A DNA stretch of 64,000 nucleotides from Breoghania sp037026715 (GCF_037026715.1 NZ_JBANCG010000006.1:310001-374000), one strand, 5' to 3'. Counted from the stretch's first letter, positions 34,418 through 43,755 are shown. Notes: a model not told the origin generated them from the letters alone. Numbers and translations are program-made.

Positions 34418-35317
34418 ATGGTCGACCTGCCCGAACTCTTTCCCGGTTTCGAGACCCGCAAGGTGGAGGGCGATGGCGCGACGCTGCACGTGCGCATCGG
34501 CGGGGAGGGGCCGCCGCTGGTGCTGTTGCACGGCTATCCCGAATGCGGCGTCATGTGGCACAAGCTGGCGCCGGACCTCTCCCGGCATTTCACCTGCATC
34601 ATCCCCGATCTTCGCGGCTATGGCCAAAGTTCGGTGCCGAAGTCAGAGAAGGGGGCCGCCTATGCCAAGCGCGCCATGGGCAACGATATCGTCGCGATGA
34701 TGACGCGACTCGGCCACCAGACCTTCGCGCTCGCCGGCCACGATCGCGGCGCCCGGGTCGCCTATCGCCTGGGGCTCGATCATCCCGACCGGCTGTCGCG
34801 TCTCGCCGTGCTCGATATCCTGCCGACCCTCGAATACTGGCGGCAGATGGACAAGACGTTCGCGCTGAAGATGTATCACTGGATGTTCCTGGCCCAGCCG
34901 ATGCCGCTGCCGGAAAACCTCATCGCGCGCGCCAGCACCTTCTACCTGGAACACACGCTGGCGAGCTGGACCGGCAACGGCAATCTCTCCGTCTTCGACA
35001 AGCGGGCGCTGGAGCACTATCGCGCGTTCTTCTCCGACCCCGAACGCATCCACGCGGCATGCGAGGACTATCGCGCCGGTGCCGGCATCGACATGGATCT
35101 CGACACCGCCGACCGCGCCGCCGGCAAGACAATCGACCTGCCGCTCCTGGTGTTGTGGGGCGGACGCGGCCTGTCACCGGACAAGAACCCGCTCGACATA
35201 TGGCGCGAGTGGGCGCCGGAGGCCGAAGGCCAGCCAATCGACGGCGGCCATTTCCTGCCCGAGGAGAACCCGGACGCCACGCTCGCCGCCCTGCTGGCCT
35301 TTTTCGCACCTTCGTGA
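34418..35317 (+). CDS. Alpha/beta hydrolase, haloacetate (fluoroacetate) dehalogenase-like
   Basis: This 299-residue alpha/beta hydrolase matches the fluoroacetate dehalogenase of Rhodopseudomonas (RPA1163) at its active-site positions. It has nucleophile Asp109 with Arg110 and Arg113 (GHDRGAR), Asp133, His154-Trp155 (MYHWMFL), Trp184, Tyr218 and catalytic His278 (GGHFLP). In the known enzyme these are Asp110, Arg111, Arg114, Asp134, His155, Trp156, Trp185, Tyr219 and His280, where His/Trp/Tyr hold the halide and the arginines hold the carboxylate. Hydrolysis of haloacetates to glycolate is therefore likely, and fluoride release possible. No regulator or transporter for haloacids is next to it; purD precedes it and a patatin gene follows. 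Confidence 0.85.
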   Translation: MVDLPELFPGFETRKVEGDGATLHVRIGGEGPPLVLLHGYPECGVMWHKLAPDLSRHFTCIIPDLRGYGQSSVPKSEKGAAYAKRAMGNDIVAMMTRLGHQTFALAGHDRGARVAYRLGLDHPDRLSRLAVLDILPTLEYWRQMDKTFALKMYHWMFLAQPMPLPENLIARASTFYLEHTLASWTGNGNLSVFDKRALEHYRAFFSDPERIHAACEDYRAGAGIDMDLDTADRAAGKTIDLPLLVLWGGRGLSPDKNPLDIWREWAPEAEGQPIDGGHFLPEENPDATLAALLAFFAPS

Positions 35318-35471
35318 AACGGACGGCGGCAGTAACGCGTTGGTTCCTGCAGGCGGTTGCCACATCGGCCAACCGCTCCCACATCACGAGAGCCTGTCCT
35401 CCAGGCTGCCGGGCAGGCGGCGGATCACATCATCCCGTCGCTTGCATTCTTTGCGAAGGAACACGCGTCTC

Positions 35472-36311
35472 ATGACTTCACCGCGTATCGGACTTGCGCT
35501 CGGCGGCGGAGGCGCGCGCGGGCTGGCGCATATCCCCGTGCTCGAAGCGCTGGACGAGATGGGCATCGTACCGGCGGCCATCGCGGGCACGTCCATCGGT
35601 TCAATCATCGGTGCCGGTTATTGCGGCGGGCTTTCAGGGGCAGAAATTCGTGAGATCGCAACCGGTATCTTCCGAAAGCGCGCCGATGCGCTGGGTCGCC
35701 TGTGGCAGCTGCGTCCGCGCCGCTTTGCCGACCTTTTCGCCGGCAGCGGCCTGGCGCAGTTCGACGCTACCCGGGTGCTTGAGGTCTTCGCGGGTTCTTC
35801 GATCCCGCGCGATTTCGCCGATCTCCGGATCCCGCTGACGGTGGTCGCGACCGATTTCTACGAATGCCGCCAGGTGGCGATCCGCTCCGGCGATCTGCAC
35901 CAGGCGGTCGCCGCCTCCATCGCCATTCCGGTCGTGTTCAAGCCGGTGACCTTCCGGGAGCGGGTGATGATCGACGGCGGCGTCGTCAACCCGTTGCCCT
36001 TCGACACCCTGCCGCAGGGGCTCGATATCGTCATCGCGGTGGATGTCGTGGGCTCGCCGATCCCGCGCAAGGGGCGCAGCCTGCCGTCCGCCAGCGATTC
36101 GATCTTCGGCTCGACGCAGATCCTGATGCAGACGATTACGGCGGAAAAACTGAAGACGCAGGCACCCGACATCCTCATCCGGCCGGATATCGATGCTTTT
36201 CGCGTGCTGAATTTTCTGAAGGCGGAGGAAATATTGCGCGTCTGCGAGCCGGTGAAAGTGGAAGTCCGGCACAAGCTGGAAATCCTGCTCGACAAGATGG
36301 CGAACGCCTGA
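35472..36311 (+). CDS. Patatin-like phospholipase
   Basis: This 279-residue protein is of the RssA/NTE type. The Gly-rich oxyanion loop is LGGGGARGLAH, the nucleophile Ser41 lies in GTSIG, and the catalytic Asp168 in IDGGVVNPLP. No signal peptide or membrane helix is evident, so it should act on membrane lipids from the cytoplasm. AAGGA about 11 bases before ATG 35472 supports the start; the frame is open much further but runs through another gene. A true substrate cannot be named. Confidence 0.92.
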   Translation: MTSPRIGLALGGGGARGLAHIPVLEALDEMGIVPAAIAGTSIGSIIGAGYCGGLSGAEIREIATGIFRKRADALGRLWQLRPRRFADLFAGSGLAQFDATRVLEVFAGSSIPRDFADLRIPLTVVATDFYECRQVAIRSGDLHQAVAASIAIPVVFKPVTFRERVMIDGGVVNPLPFDTLPQGLDIVIAVDVVGSPIPRKGRSLPSASDSIFGSTQILMQTITAEKLKTQAPDILIRPDIDAFRVLNFLKAEEILRVCEPVKVEVRHKLEILLDKMANA

Positions 36312-36365
36312 GGCGTGCGCATTCCGGCCCGGCATTGCAGAACGCTTCCCGATTGAATGAACGGG

Positions 36366-36953
36366 TCAGCGCCGTGCGATGATCTCGCGCTCGCCGACGT
36401 GAACCGGCATCATGCCGGCGATGCCGGCCTTGCGGCGCACGAGAAACCGGGGACGGCGCCCACGCAGGACAGAAGAGCGCCGTCGAGGCCCCGGTCGGCC
36501 GACCGAGATCCGGTTGGGGGAGCCCGCTACCTCGCTGAGCGTGCCGTCCGGTTCGATCATCAGAAGCGGCAGGGCCAGCCGGCGGGCCCAGGCCTGCCAG
36601 TCGGCGACCACGTCATCGAGGTCGCTCGCTTCCATCAACACCAGCGACAACGAGGGTTCCGCGTGCAACAGCTCCAGCGTCACCTCGATCGCACCTGCGA
36701 CATCCGCCGGCCGCACGCGGGCCGCGACGCCGCGAAAGTCGCGAAGCTTGAGGAAGATCTGGTTGCGCCGGCCGTTGTGGCGACGCGTGACGATGACGGT
36801 GTTGCGGTCCAGGTGGATATCCGCCCCCGCCAGCCCACCTTCACTTTCGGCCAGGCCGACAGTGAAGGTGGAAGGCAGCGCGAGGGGATCCAGACGCGCG
36901 CACGTCTCCTGTTCCGCGGGAGCGAGCCCGCAGGTTGCTGTTTGACGCCTCAA
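36366..36953 (-). CDS. DUF6101-type protein of unknown function
   Basis: This 195-residue soluble protein begins with the segment LDPLALPSTF and has a middle resembling a small PilZ-free beta domain (NTVIVTRRHNGRRNQIFLKL). It ends with a strongly basic, Arg-rich region. From memory it matches the Hyphomicrobiales-specific DUF6101 family, though I cannot check. The start is TTG 36951-36953, preceded by GGGAGAGG. It overlaps no neighbour and faces the patatin gene convergently. No function can be given. Confidence 0.7.
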   Translation of the reverse strand: MRRQTATCGLAPAEQETCARLDPLALPSTFTVGLAESEGGLAGADIHLDRNTVIVTRRHNGRRNQIFLKLRDFRGVAARVRPADVAGAIEVTLELLHAEPSLSLVLMEASDLDDVVADWQAWARRLALPLLMIEPDGTLSEVAGSPNRISVGRPGPRRRSSVLRGRRPRFLVRRKAGIAGMMPVHVGEREIIARR

Positions 36954-37306
36954 TTTGCCTCTCCCGTGGCCGGCTCTGTTTTTTTATGGCCGGCTTCCCG
37001 TTTGACGTGATCGACAATAGGCGGCGGCGGTTCGAACCTGCTTAAGAAACCTGGTTAAATTTTCCTGATTTCAAAGAGGGTTAGGGAATGGTGAGCGGGT
37101 CGTTCAGGTTCCGTTTACATCCGCGCCGCAATGCGTTTGCCCGGCAGGACCTTGCCCGGACCCGGCATGAGGCATAGACATGGCGCGCTGCTGAGGATGC
37201 TGGAGGCGGCCGCACGGGAAAGCCGCTCCTAGCCACCCTATATACTGCGCACACACGAACCCGGACCGGTGCCGAATGCGGGCCGTTCGGGAGTGAAAGG
37301 ATTGAG
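36954..37306. other. Divergent intergenic region upstream of pmbA
   Basis: This region contains the promoters of the DUF6101 gene and pmbA. The stretch at 37025-37085 is relatively AT-rich. No gene or named site is seen. Confidence 0.4.
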
Positions 37307-38650
37307 ATGACACTCACCGTCGATCAGCAGGATCTCGAAGCGCGCGCCGCCCGTCTGGTGGAGGCCGCCCGCACCGCCGGCGCCGATGCCGCCGATGCGG
37401 TCGCGATCACCGGTCAGTCGCTTTCCGTTTCCGTGCGCGCGGGCAAGGTGGAGGAAACCGAACGCTCGGAATCCGATGGCTTCAGCCTGCGCGTCTTCGT
37501 CGGTCGCCGCGTGGCCAGCGTCTCCGCCAATGCGTTCGACGATCTCGCAGGCCTTGCCGAACGGGCCGTCGCCATGGCCCGCATTGCGCCGGAAGACCCT
37601 TATGCCGGTCTTGCCGATGCCGACCGTCTGGCCCGCTCCCTGCCGTCGCTCGATCTTCTCGACGCGAGCGAGGTGAGCGCCGACGACCTGCGCGATGCGG
37701 CGCTTGCGGCGGAAGAGGCGGGGTTGGCGGTCTCCGGCGTTTCCAAGTCCGGTGGCGCCTCTGCCTCCGGCGGCGTCGGCGGCGTGGTGCTGGCGACCAG
37801 CACAGGCTTTTCCGGCTCCTATCTGGTGTCGCGTCATTCGCTGTCCATGACGGCGGTTGCCGGCGAGGGCACGGGAATGGAGCGCGATTACGATTTCGAC
37901 TTCCGCACCCACCGGGCCGATCTCGACGATCCGGCGCAAATCGGCAGACGGGCGGGCGAGCGCGCGGTACGCCGGATCAATCCGCGCAAGGTCGACACAC
38001 GCACCACGACCATCATCTACGAGCCGCGCGCAGCGCGTTCGCTGGTGGGGCATTTCGCCGGCGCGGTCAATGGCGCCGCGGTCGCGCGCAAGACGAGTTT
38101 CCTGCGCGACCGCATGGGCGAACGGGTCTTTGCCCCCGGCATCACGATCACCGACGATCCGCTGAAGCCGCGGGCCACGGGCTCCCGGCCCTTCGACGGC
38201 GAGGGCCTGCCGGTCGCCCCTCTTTCGATGATCGAGGACGGCGTTCTGAATGCCTGGTTCCTTGACGGTCCGACGGCGCGCGAACTCGGGCTTGAAACCA
38301 ATGCGCGGGCCGCGCGCGCGGGCTCCGGCACCTCGCCCGGTCCCACCAATCTCTCGCTCCTTCCCGGCGACATGTCGCCCGAGGACATGACCCGCGAGAT
38401 CGGCGAGGGGCTCTATGTCACCGACCTCATCGGCCACGGCGTCAACCCGGTCACCGGCGACTACAGCCGTGGCGTTTCGGGCTTCTGGATCGAGAACGGC
38501 GAACTAACCTATCCGGTGAGCGAGGTCACGGTGGCGGGCAATCTGAAGGACATGTTCGCGAGGCTGCGCCCTGCCAATGATCCGGACCTGAGATTCTCCA
38601 CCAGCGCGCCGACGGTCGCTATCGAAGGATTGACCCTTGCCGGACGCTGA
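37307..38650 (+). CDS. pmbA: TldE/PmbA-type metalloprotease subunit
   Basis: PmbA (TldE) forms a hetero-oligomeric protease with TldD that degrades unfolded or modified peptides such as microcin precursors and CcdA. PmbA itself carries no HExxxH, and none is present here. The 447 residues and the blocks SDGFSLRVFVG, FDDLAGLAERAV, EGTGMERDYDFD, GHGVNPVTGDYSRGVSGFWIE and EVTVAGNLKDMF fit PmbA. Its partner tldD is at 46404-47825. The following gene begins before its stop codon. Confidence 0.94.
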   Translation: MTLTVDQQDLEARAARLVEAARTAGADAADAVAITGQSLSVSVRAGKVEETERSESDGFSLRVFVGRRVASVSANAFDDLAGLAERAVAMARIAPEDPYAGLADADRLARSLPSLDLLDASEVSADDLRDAALAAEEAGLAVSGVSKSGGASASGGVGGVVLATSTGFSGSYLVSRHSLSMTAVAGEGTGMERDYDFDFRTHRADLDDPAQIGRRAGERAVRRINPRKVDTRTTTIIYEPRAARSLVGHFAGAVNGAAVARKTSFLRDRMGERVFAPGITITDDPLKPRATGSRPFDGEGLPVAPLSMIEDGVLNAWFLDGPTARELGLETNARAARAGSGTSPGPTNLSLLPGDMSPEDMTREIGEGLYVTDLIGHGVNPVTGDYSRGVSGFWIENGELTYPVSEVTVAGNLKDMFARLRPANDPDLRFSTSAPTVAIEGLTLAGR

Positions 38651-39446
38651 CGCCTTTCCCGCGATGAACCCCGAACAGGACCTTGAACTGCTCGCGGAGG
38701 CCGCGCGCGAGGCCGGCCGTCTCGCCATGAGCTACTTCGGGCGCGATCCGAAGGTGTGGAACAAGGAGAACAATTCGCCGGTCACCGAGGCGGATCTGGC
38801 GGTCGACCATTATCTGGCCAGCGAACTGCGCGGCGCGCGGCCCGGTTATGGCTGGCTCTCCGAAGAGACCACGGACGACAAGACGCGGCTTTCACACGAG
38901 CGCCTGTTCGTGGTCGATCCGATCGACGGCACCCGCGCCTTCATCCATGGCGAGGCCGATTGGTCGGTGAGCGTCGCGGTCGTGGAAGCGGGCCGGCCGG
39001 TGGCGGCCGCGCTTTACGTGCCCGTCGCGGAAGATCTCTATCTTGCGACCGCAGGCAGTGGTGCGCGCCTCAACGGGACGACGATCGCGGTCAACGGGCG
39101 CTCGCAGCTGTCGGGCGCGCATGTGGCGGGGCCGCGGGCCCTTCGCGAGAGGACGGCGCTGCAGGACGCCGGCATCAACCAGGACGATCCGATCCGCTCG
39201 CTGGCACTGCGCATCGCGCTGGTCGCCGACGGTCGGCGCGATGCGGCTATCGCCACGGCGCGCTCGCATGACTGGGACCTTGCGGCAGCGGATCTTTTGG
39301 TGCAGGAAGCGGGCGGCCAGCTCACCGACCTCGACGGCCGCGCGCTGCGCTACAACCGCGCCGATGTCCGCCACCCCGCGTTGATCGCGACTTCCCCCTC
39401 CCTTCGCGACGCGTTGGGCGAGGTCGTGCGCAGCGTTCTTGGCTGA
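38637..39446 (+). CDS. Inositol monophosphatase family protein (CysQ-like)
   Basis: This 269-residue Mg-dependent, Li-sensitive type phosphatase has metal-binding residues in SEETTDD, DPIDGTRAFIHG and SHDWDLAAADLL. The family includes inositol-1-phosphatases and 3'(2'),5'-bisphosphate nucleotidases (CysQ). The loop lengths favour the CysQ-like side, but this is not decisive. I start at TTG 38637, which has AAGGA seven bases upstream and overlaps pmbA by 14 bases. The first ATG (38664) has no binding site. DUF4170 follows, in the order seen in related genomes. Confidence 0.88.
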   Translation: MPDADAFPAMNPEQDLELLAEAAREAGRLAMSYFGRDPKVWNKENNSPVTEADLAVDHYLASELRGARPGYGWLSEETTDDKTRLSHERLFVVDPIDGTRAFIHGEADWSVSVAVVEAGRPVAAALYVPVAEDLYLATAGSGARLNGTTIAVNGRSQLSGAHVAGPRALRERTALQDAGINQDDPIRSLALRIALVADGRRDAAIATARSHDWDLAAADLLVQEAGGQLTDLDGRALRYNRADVRHPALIATSPSLRDALGEVVRSVLG

Positions 39447-39545
39447 GGCGGCCTTTGCGCCCCCTCGCGCCCGATGTGGCAGGCAGGCTGTCAGGCCATT
39501 CAGGTCGACGATATTCAGTTTGAACGGATCAAGGCAGAACGGATC

Positions 39546-39788
39546 ATGAGCGAACAGGAAAAGCCCTCCCAGTTGCTGCACCTCGTTTTCGGCGGCGAAC
39601 TCACCGAGATCGACAAGGTCGAGTTCCGCGATCTCGACAAGCTGGACATCGTCGGCATCTATCCGAACTACGCCAAGGCCTACGACGTCTGGAAGGCCAA
39701 GGCGCAGGCCAGCGTCGACAACGCGCACATGCGTTATTTCATCGTCCATATGCACCGTCTGCTCGATCCGAAAGAGCCCGCGAAGTAA
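39546..39788 (+). CDS. DUF4170 protein
   Basis: This small, soluble, 80-residue protein carries the DUF4170 pattern LHLVFGGEL, FRDLDKLDIVGIYPNYAKAYDVWKAKAQ (in part), and RYFIVHMHRLLDP at the end. It is found across Hyphomicrobiales next to the inositol-phosphatase-like gene and lipid A genes, as here. No function is known to me. AAGG lies upstream of the ATG at moderate distance. Confidence 0.85.
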   Translation: MSEQEKPSQLLHLVFGGELTEIDKVEFRDLDKLDIVGIYPNYAKAYDVWKAKAQASVDNAHMRYFIVHMHRLLDPKEPAK

Positions 39789-40149
39789 GCACCGGGTTCT
39801 TGACCGGCTTTGGCCGCGCCCGAAACGGAGGCGGACAGGAGGTCCCGGTGACCGACAGGGCGCGGTTTGTTGTCGTCCCGGCGGGTTCGCCTGGGCGGAA
39901 CGTGCTCTAGGCTCTTGCCCGCGCGCGCCGGGGAGGCTATTGCCGGCCTCACCGAGACCATTGCGGGGCCCGGCGGCGCGCGTTTCATGTGCCGCCGCAA
40001 TGCGAAATCCCCGAACTGACGAGAGGCGCCTGATCCTTGAAACGTCGTCCGATCGACCGCCTGTGCGCCGTTGTCGCCCGTGCGAACCGCGTGAGAACGA
40101 TCGCGAGCGAACGAAGCGAGGGACGCAGACGCCGGAAACGGGCGGGAAC
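39789..40149. other. Intergenic region between DUF4170 and DUF374 genes
   Basis: No gene is supported. A long open frame enters the DUF374 gene from 39940, but its residues have no family similarity. A promoter for the DUF374-waaA-lpxK group is likely here. Confidence 0.4.
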
Positions 40150-40848
40150 ATGCTGAAGGGCGTCGCACGCAATCCGGCTGTCCTGAATTTTGTCGGACGG
40201 ATGTTGGCGCGCTATCTGCTGCTGGTGCGCAGGACCTCGCCGCTCGCCATCGAACCGGCGGACCTTTACGAGAGCGTGCTGCCGCAGGCGCCGCTCATCA
40301 TCGCCATGTGGCACGGCCAGCATTTCATGATGCCCTTCGCCCGGCCCGACGGCCTGGACGTGCGGGTGATGATCTCGCGTTCGGCCGATGGCGAGGTGAA
40401 CGCGGTCGCGGCCGAGCGGCTCGGCCTCGGCCTGATCCGTGCCTCCGGCTCGCAGAAGAGCCGCCAGATGCGCAAGCGCGGCGGCATGCGTGGCTTCTTC
40501 GAAGCGCTCACGGCGCTGGAGGACGGGGCGACCGTGGCGATGACCGCCGACGTGCCGAAAGGCCCGGCCCGCGTCGCCGGCGCGGGCATCGTGCAACTCG
40601 CCAAACACTCCGGCTGTCCGATCCTGCCCATGGCGATCGCCACCAGCCGGCACATCGATCTCGACACCTGGGACCACGCCACGATCAACCTGCCGTTCAG
40701 CCGGTTGGCGCTGGTTGGCGAAGAGCTCATTCGAGTGCCGAAGGATGCGGATGATGAGGCCCTGGAGGCTGCGCGGCTGAAGGTCGAGGAAGGGCTCGAC
40801 GCGGCAACGGCGCGCGCCTACGCAATGACGGAAAAGGGCAATGGCTGA
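40150..40848 (+). CDS. DUF374 lysophospholipid acyltransferase-like protein
   Basis: This 232-residue protein has the acyltransferase-like pattern MWHGQHFMMPF with the conserved His, ISRSADGEVNAVAAERLGL, GGMRGFFEAL and TADVPKGPARVAGAGIV. DUF374 belongs to the lysophospholipid acyltransferase superfamily, and the HxxxxD-like site is altered to H-G-Q-H. One N-terminal hydrophobic stretch may bind the membrane. It overlaps waaA by eight bases and lies in the lipid A block, so a role in lipid A or Kdo lipid modification is likely but unproven. Confidence 0.85.
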   Translation: MLKGVARNPAVLNFVGRMLARYLLLVRRTSPLAIEPADLYESVLPQAPLIIAMWHGQHFMMPFARPDGLDVRVMISRSADGEVNAVAAERLGLGLIRASGSQKSRQMRKRGGMRGFFEALTALEDGATVAMTADVPKGPARVAGAGIVQLAKHSGCPILPMAIATSRHIDLDTWDHATINLPFSRLALVGEELIRVPKDADDEALEAARLKVEEGLDAATARAYAMTEKGNG

Positions 40849-42124
40849 AACGCGCAGCGCGCTGCTTCGGGCCTACCGGGTCGCCGGCCGTCTCGCCGTG
40901 CCCGGATTGAGCCTGCTGCATGCCCGTCGCGTGAAGCATGGCAAGGAGGATCCCGCACGCCGGGGTGAGCGCTTCGGCCATGCAGGTCTGGTACCGCGAC
41001 CGGGCGCCCATGTCTGGGTGCATGCGGCAAGCGTGGGAGAGACCAACGCCGTTCTGCCGCTGATCGAATGGATCGTCTCGCGTGGCTTCAACGTGGTGCT
41101 CACGACCGGCACCGTAACATCCGCGCGCCTCGCCGTTGAGCGGCTGCCGGAAGGGGCCGTACACCAGTTCGTGCCCTATGACGTTGCGCCACTGGTTGCC
41201 CGTTTCCTGAATACGTGGCGGCCGAAACTGGCGATCATGGTGGAATCGGAAATCTGGCCGGCGACATTCAGCGAACTTGCGTCCCGGCATATTCCTACTG
41301 TCGTCGTCAATGGCCGCATGTCGGAGCGCTCCGGCCGCGGTTGGGCGCGTTTCGGGGCAGGCGCGCGTTCGGTATTCAGCTGCATCACGCTGTGCCTGGC
41401 CCAGTCGCAGGCGGACGCAGAGCGCTTCGCGTCGCTCGGCGTGCGCGACGTGCGCTCGACCGGTAATCTGAAATTCGACGTGCCGCCGCTGCCGCATGAC
41501 AAGAAGGCGCTCGAAGCGCTTGCCGCCGTGATCGGCGACCGGCCGGTCTGGATCGCCGCCAGCACGCACCCGGGCGAAGAGGCGATGCTGGCCGATATCC
41601 ATCGCGTGTTGCGTGCGAAGCGGGAAGATCTTCTGCTGATCTCAGTGCCCCGGCATCCCGAGCGCGGACCGGAGGTCGCCGACACATTCGCGCGCGCCGG
41701 GCACGATGTGAGCCTGCGGTCGCGCGGCGAGCTCGTCCGTCGCGGCTCCAACGTCTATGTGGCCGACACGATTGGTGAACTGGGGCTATTTTATCGGCTT
41801 GCGTCCATCGCCTTCATCGGCGGCTCGCTCGTCCCCCATGGCGGGCAGAACCCGATCGAGCCCGCCCAGATCGGCTGCGCGATCGTGTCCGGCTCCAATG
41901 TCCGCAATTTCTCCGGCATCTACCGCTCGCTGGGCGAGGCCGGAGGGGCGCGCATCGTCCGCGATGCGAGCGGACTTCAGGCGGAACTGGCGCGGCTTCT
42001 TGACGATCCGGCCGAAGTGGCGCGCCTTGCGGCGGCAGCGACAGGCTGTGCGCAGTCCGGCCAGGGCGCGCTGGCTGCGGTGAAGACGGTGCTCGAAACG
42101 GGACTCGGCAAGCTGCTAGATTAG
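40841..42124 (+). CDS. waaA: 3-deoxy-D-manno-octulosonic acid (Kdo) transferase
   Basis: WaaA adds Kdo to lipid IVA at the inner face of the inner membrane. The 427-residue GT30 enzyme has the N-terminal anchor, HAASVGETNAVLPL with catalytic Glu in the loop, PKLAIMVESEIWP, NGRMSERS, GNLKFD, AASTHPGEE and GGSLVPHGGQNPIEPA. It starts before the end of the DUF374 gene and is followed by lpxK about 40 bases on, consistent with a single transcript. Confidence 0.96.
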   Translation: MAETRSALLRAYRVAGRLAVPGLSLLHARRVKHGKEDPARRGERFGHAGLVPRPGAHVWVHAASVGETNAVLPLIEWIVSRGFNVVLTTGTVTSARLAVERLPEGAVHQFVPYDVAPLVARFLNTWRPKLAIMVESEIWPATFSELASRHIPTVVVNGRMSERSGRGWARFGAGARSVFSCITLCLAQSQADAERFASLGVRDVRSTGNLKFDVPPLPHDKKALEALAAVIGDRPVWIAASTHPGEEAMLADIHRVLRAKREDLLLISVPRHPERGPEVADTFARAGHDVSLRSRGELVRRGSNVYVADTIGELGLFYRLASIAFIGGSLVPHGGQNPIEPAQIGCAIVSGSNVRNFSGIYRSLGEAGGARIVRDASGLQAELARLLDDPAEVARLAAAATGCAQSGQGALAAVKTVLETGLGKLLD

Positions 42125-42164
42125 CAGGCCCCGCAGGCAGGGCCGGCGCGGCGGATGGACAAGG

Positions 42165-43196
42165 ATGGGGCACGTGCAGCGGTCGGCACCTGATTTCTGG
42201 TGGCAGCAACGCATCGGGTTGAAGGCGCTCGCACTGGCGCCTGTCGCCTTTGTCTATGGCCGCATCGCCCGCAGGCGCATGCGCCAGCCCGCCCGTGATC
42301 GGGTTTCGGTGCCTGTCATCGTCGTCGGCAATTTCGTTGCCGGCGGCGCGGGCAAGACGCCGACCACCATCGTGCTGGCGAAGCTCCTGCTGGACGAGGG
42401 ACACAGGCCCTTCATTCTCACGCGCGGATATGGCGGCAGCCTGGAAGGCCCGGTCCGGGTCGATCCCGACACGCATCTGGCGGGAGAGGTCGGTGACGAG
42501 GCGCTGCTTCTGGCGGATGCCGCGCCCACCATCGTTTCCGCCGATCGCGGCGCCGGCGCACGGATGGCGGTTGAGGCGGGCGCCGACGTCGTCCTGATGG
42601 ACGATGGTTTTCAGAACCCTGCCCTTTTTCGCGATTTCGCCTTCGTGGTTGCGGAAGGGGCCGTGGGCGTTGGCAACGCCATGACCATCCCGGCGGGGCC
42701 CCTCCGGGTGCCCTTGCGCGACCAGATGGTGAAGGCGAACGCGCTCATCATCATCGGCCCCGGCGAGGGTGGGGCGCGGCTGGTGCGCCAGGCGGCGCGG
42801 CGCGGGTTGACCGTTCTGCGCGCGGATCTGAAGCCGCGGCCCAACCCTGAGGTTTCCGGCCGGCGCGTTCTGGCTTTTGCAGGCATCGGCCGGCCGCAGA
42901 AATTTTTCGATACGCTGGAGGAATTCGGCGCGGAAATCGTCGAGCACCGGGCATTCCCCGACCACCACGTCCTGACGCGTCAGGAGGTGCAGGAAATCCT
43001 GACCACGGCGGAGGAGAAGGGGCTCGTCCCTGTCACCACCACGAAGGACATGCGGCGTCTGGAGGGGGGGGATCAGGAACTCATGCGCTGGCTCGCCGGC
43101 GCGGCCCGGGTGGTCGAGGTCGATCTCGTCTTCCGCGACCCACGCCGCGTCATGGAACTGCTGCGCAGGGTGATCCGCGACCATCCCTTCCACTGA
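42165..43196 (+). CDS. lpxK: Tetraacyldisaccharide 4'-kinase
   Basis: LpxK phosphorylates the 4' position of the lipid A disaccharide. The 343-residue protein has an N-terminal membrane-associated helix and Walker A GNFVAGGAGKTPT at about 56-68. ILTRGYGGSLEGP, GDEALLLA and LMDDGFQNP, the catalytic Asp pair, follow. Order and spacing match the family. It ends the waaA-lpxK group and faces the DUF2093 gene convergently. Confidence 0.96.
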   Translation: MGHVQRSAPDFWWQQRIGLKALALAPVAFVYGRIARRRMRQPARDRVSVPVIVVGNFVAGGAGKTPTTIVLAKLLLDEGHRPFILTRGYGGSLEGPVRVDPDTHLAGEVGDEALLLADAAPTIVSADRGAGARMAVEAGADVVLMDDGFQNPALFRDFAFVVAEGAVGVGNAMTIPAGPLRVPLRDQMVKANALIIIGPGEGGARLVRQAARRGLTVLRADLKPRPNPEVSGRRVLAFAGIGRPQKFFDTLEEFGAEIVEHRAFPDHHVLTRQEVQEILTTAEEKGLVPVTTTKDMRRLEGGDQELMRWLAGAARVVEVDLVFRDPRRVMELLRRVIRDHPFH

Positions 43197-43236
43197 CGCA
43201 AAGCACGCAAAATGGTTTGCGGGAGGCCCGCGACGC

Positions 43237-43446
43237 CTATTCCGGCCGCATGCGGCTCATGGCGGCCGCGGCGTCGATATAGGCTTCCTGGTGCTCCGCG
43301 CTCCAGTATTTCAGCTCGTCGAGCGGGATCGTCTGACCGGTGACAGCGCAACGCACGTAGTTGCCGGGCGATAGGATCTGGAAATCGCCGTCGAGATACC
43401 GGATGCGGGCTTCGCCGCCGGAGCGGGGGGATTCGTAGCGGTTCAT
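43237..43446 (-). CDS. DUF2093 protein
   Basis: This 69-residue protein has the DUF2093 signature EARIRYLDGDFQILSPG and VRCAVTGQTIPLDELKYWS (in part), followed by EHQEAY. It is a small alphaproteobacterial protein, commonly beside lpxK, as here. One conserved Cys (33) lies in RCAVTG. No function is known. The ATG at 43444-43446 starts at the family N-terminus; the longer open frame upstream is unrelated. The ribosome binding site is weak. Confidence 0.85.
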   Translation of the reverse strand: MNRYESPRSGGEARIRYLDGDFQILSPGNYVRCAVTGQTIPLDELKYWSAEHQEAYIDAAAAMSRMRPE

Positions 43447-43755
43447 GTGGTTCGCGCCTGTTGCAGCGGAAAGGGCCTTGCGCCGCCTGAGGGCGGTAAG
43501 AAAGGCCTGTGTTCGTCTCAAGGAACGGGAGCGCACCATCTTGCATACCTGCAGAAAGCGGGTCTGCGGCAAGCGAGCCGCTCCCTCTTGGCCGCGAAGA
43601 TAGTCGCCTATAACCGTCTTTGCCAGCGTTGGAGTGCCGGTTTTGCCGGCGAAATGTCCGCGTCCGGGAAAAACGCTTCGTTCCGGTCTTTCCGGGCAGG
43701 GCGCGACGTCGCGCAAAACAAGCCGCCGGCCCCGATCGTTGGGCGCCCTTCACCC
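43447..43755. other. Intergenic region between DUF2093 and Kef-type antiporter genes
   Basis: No gene is supported. It may hold the promoter of the DUF2093 gene. I see no clear terminator for the antiporter gene. Confidence 0.4.

Noticed and set aside
39940..40149. Extended start for the DUF374 gene
   Set aside because: The 70 extra residues lack similarity to the family and are Arg/Pro-rich, like other shadow frames.
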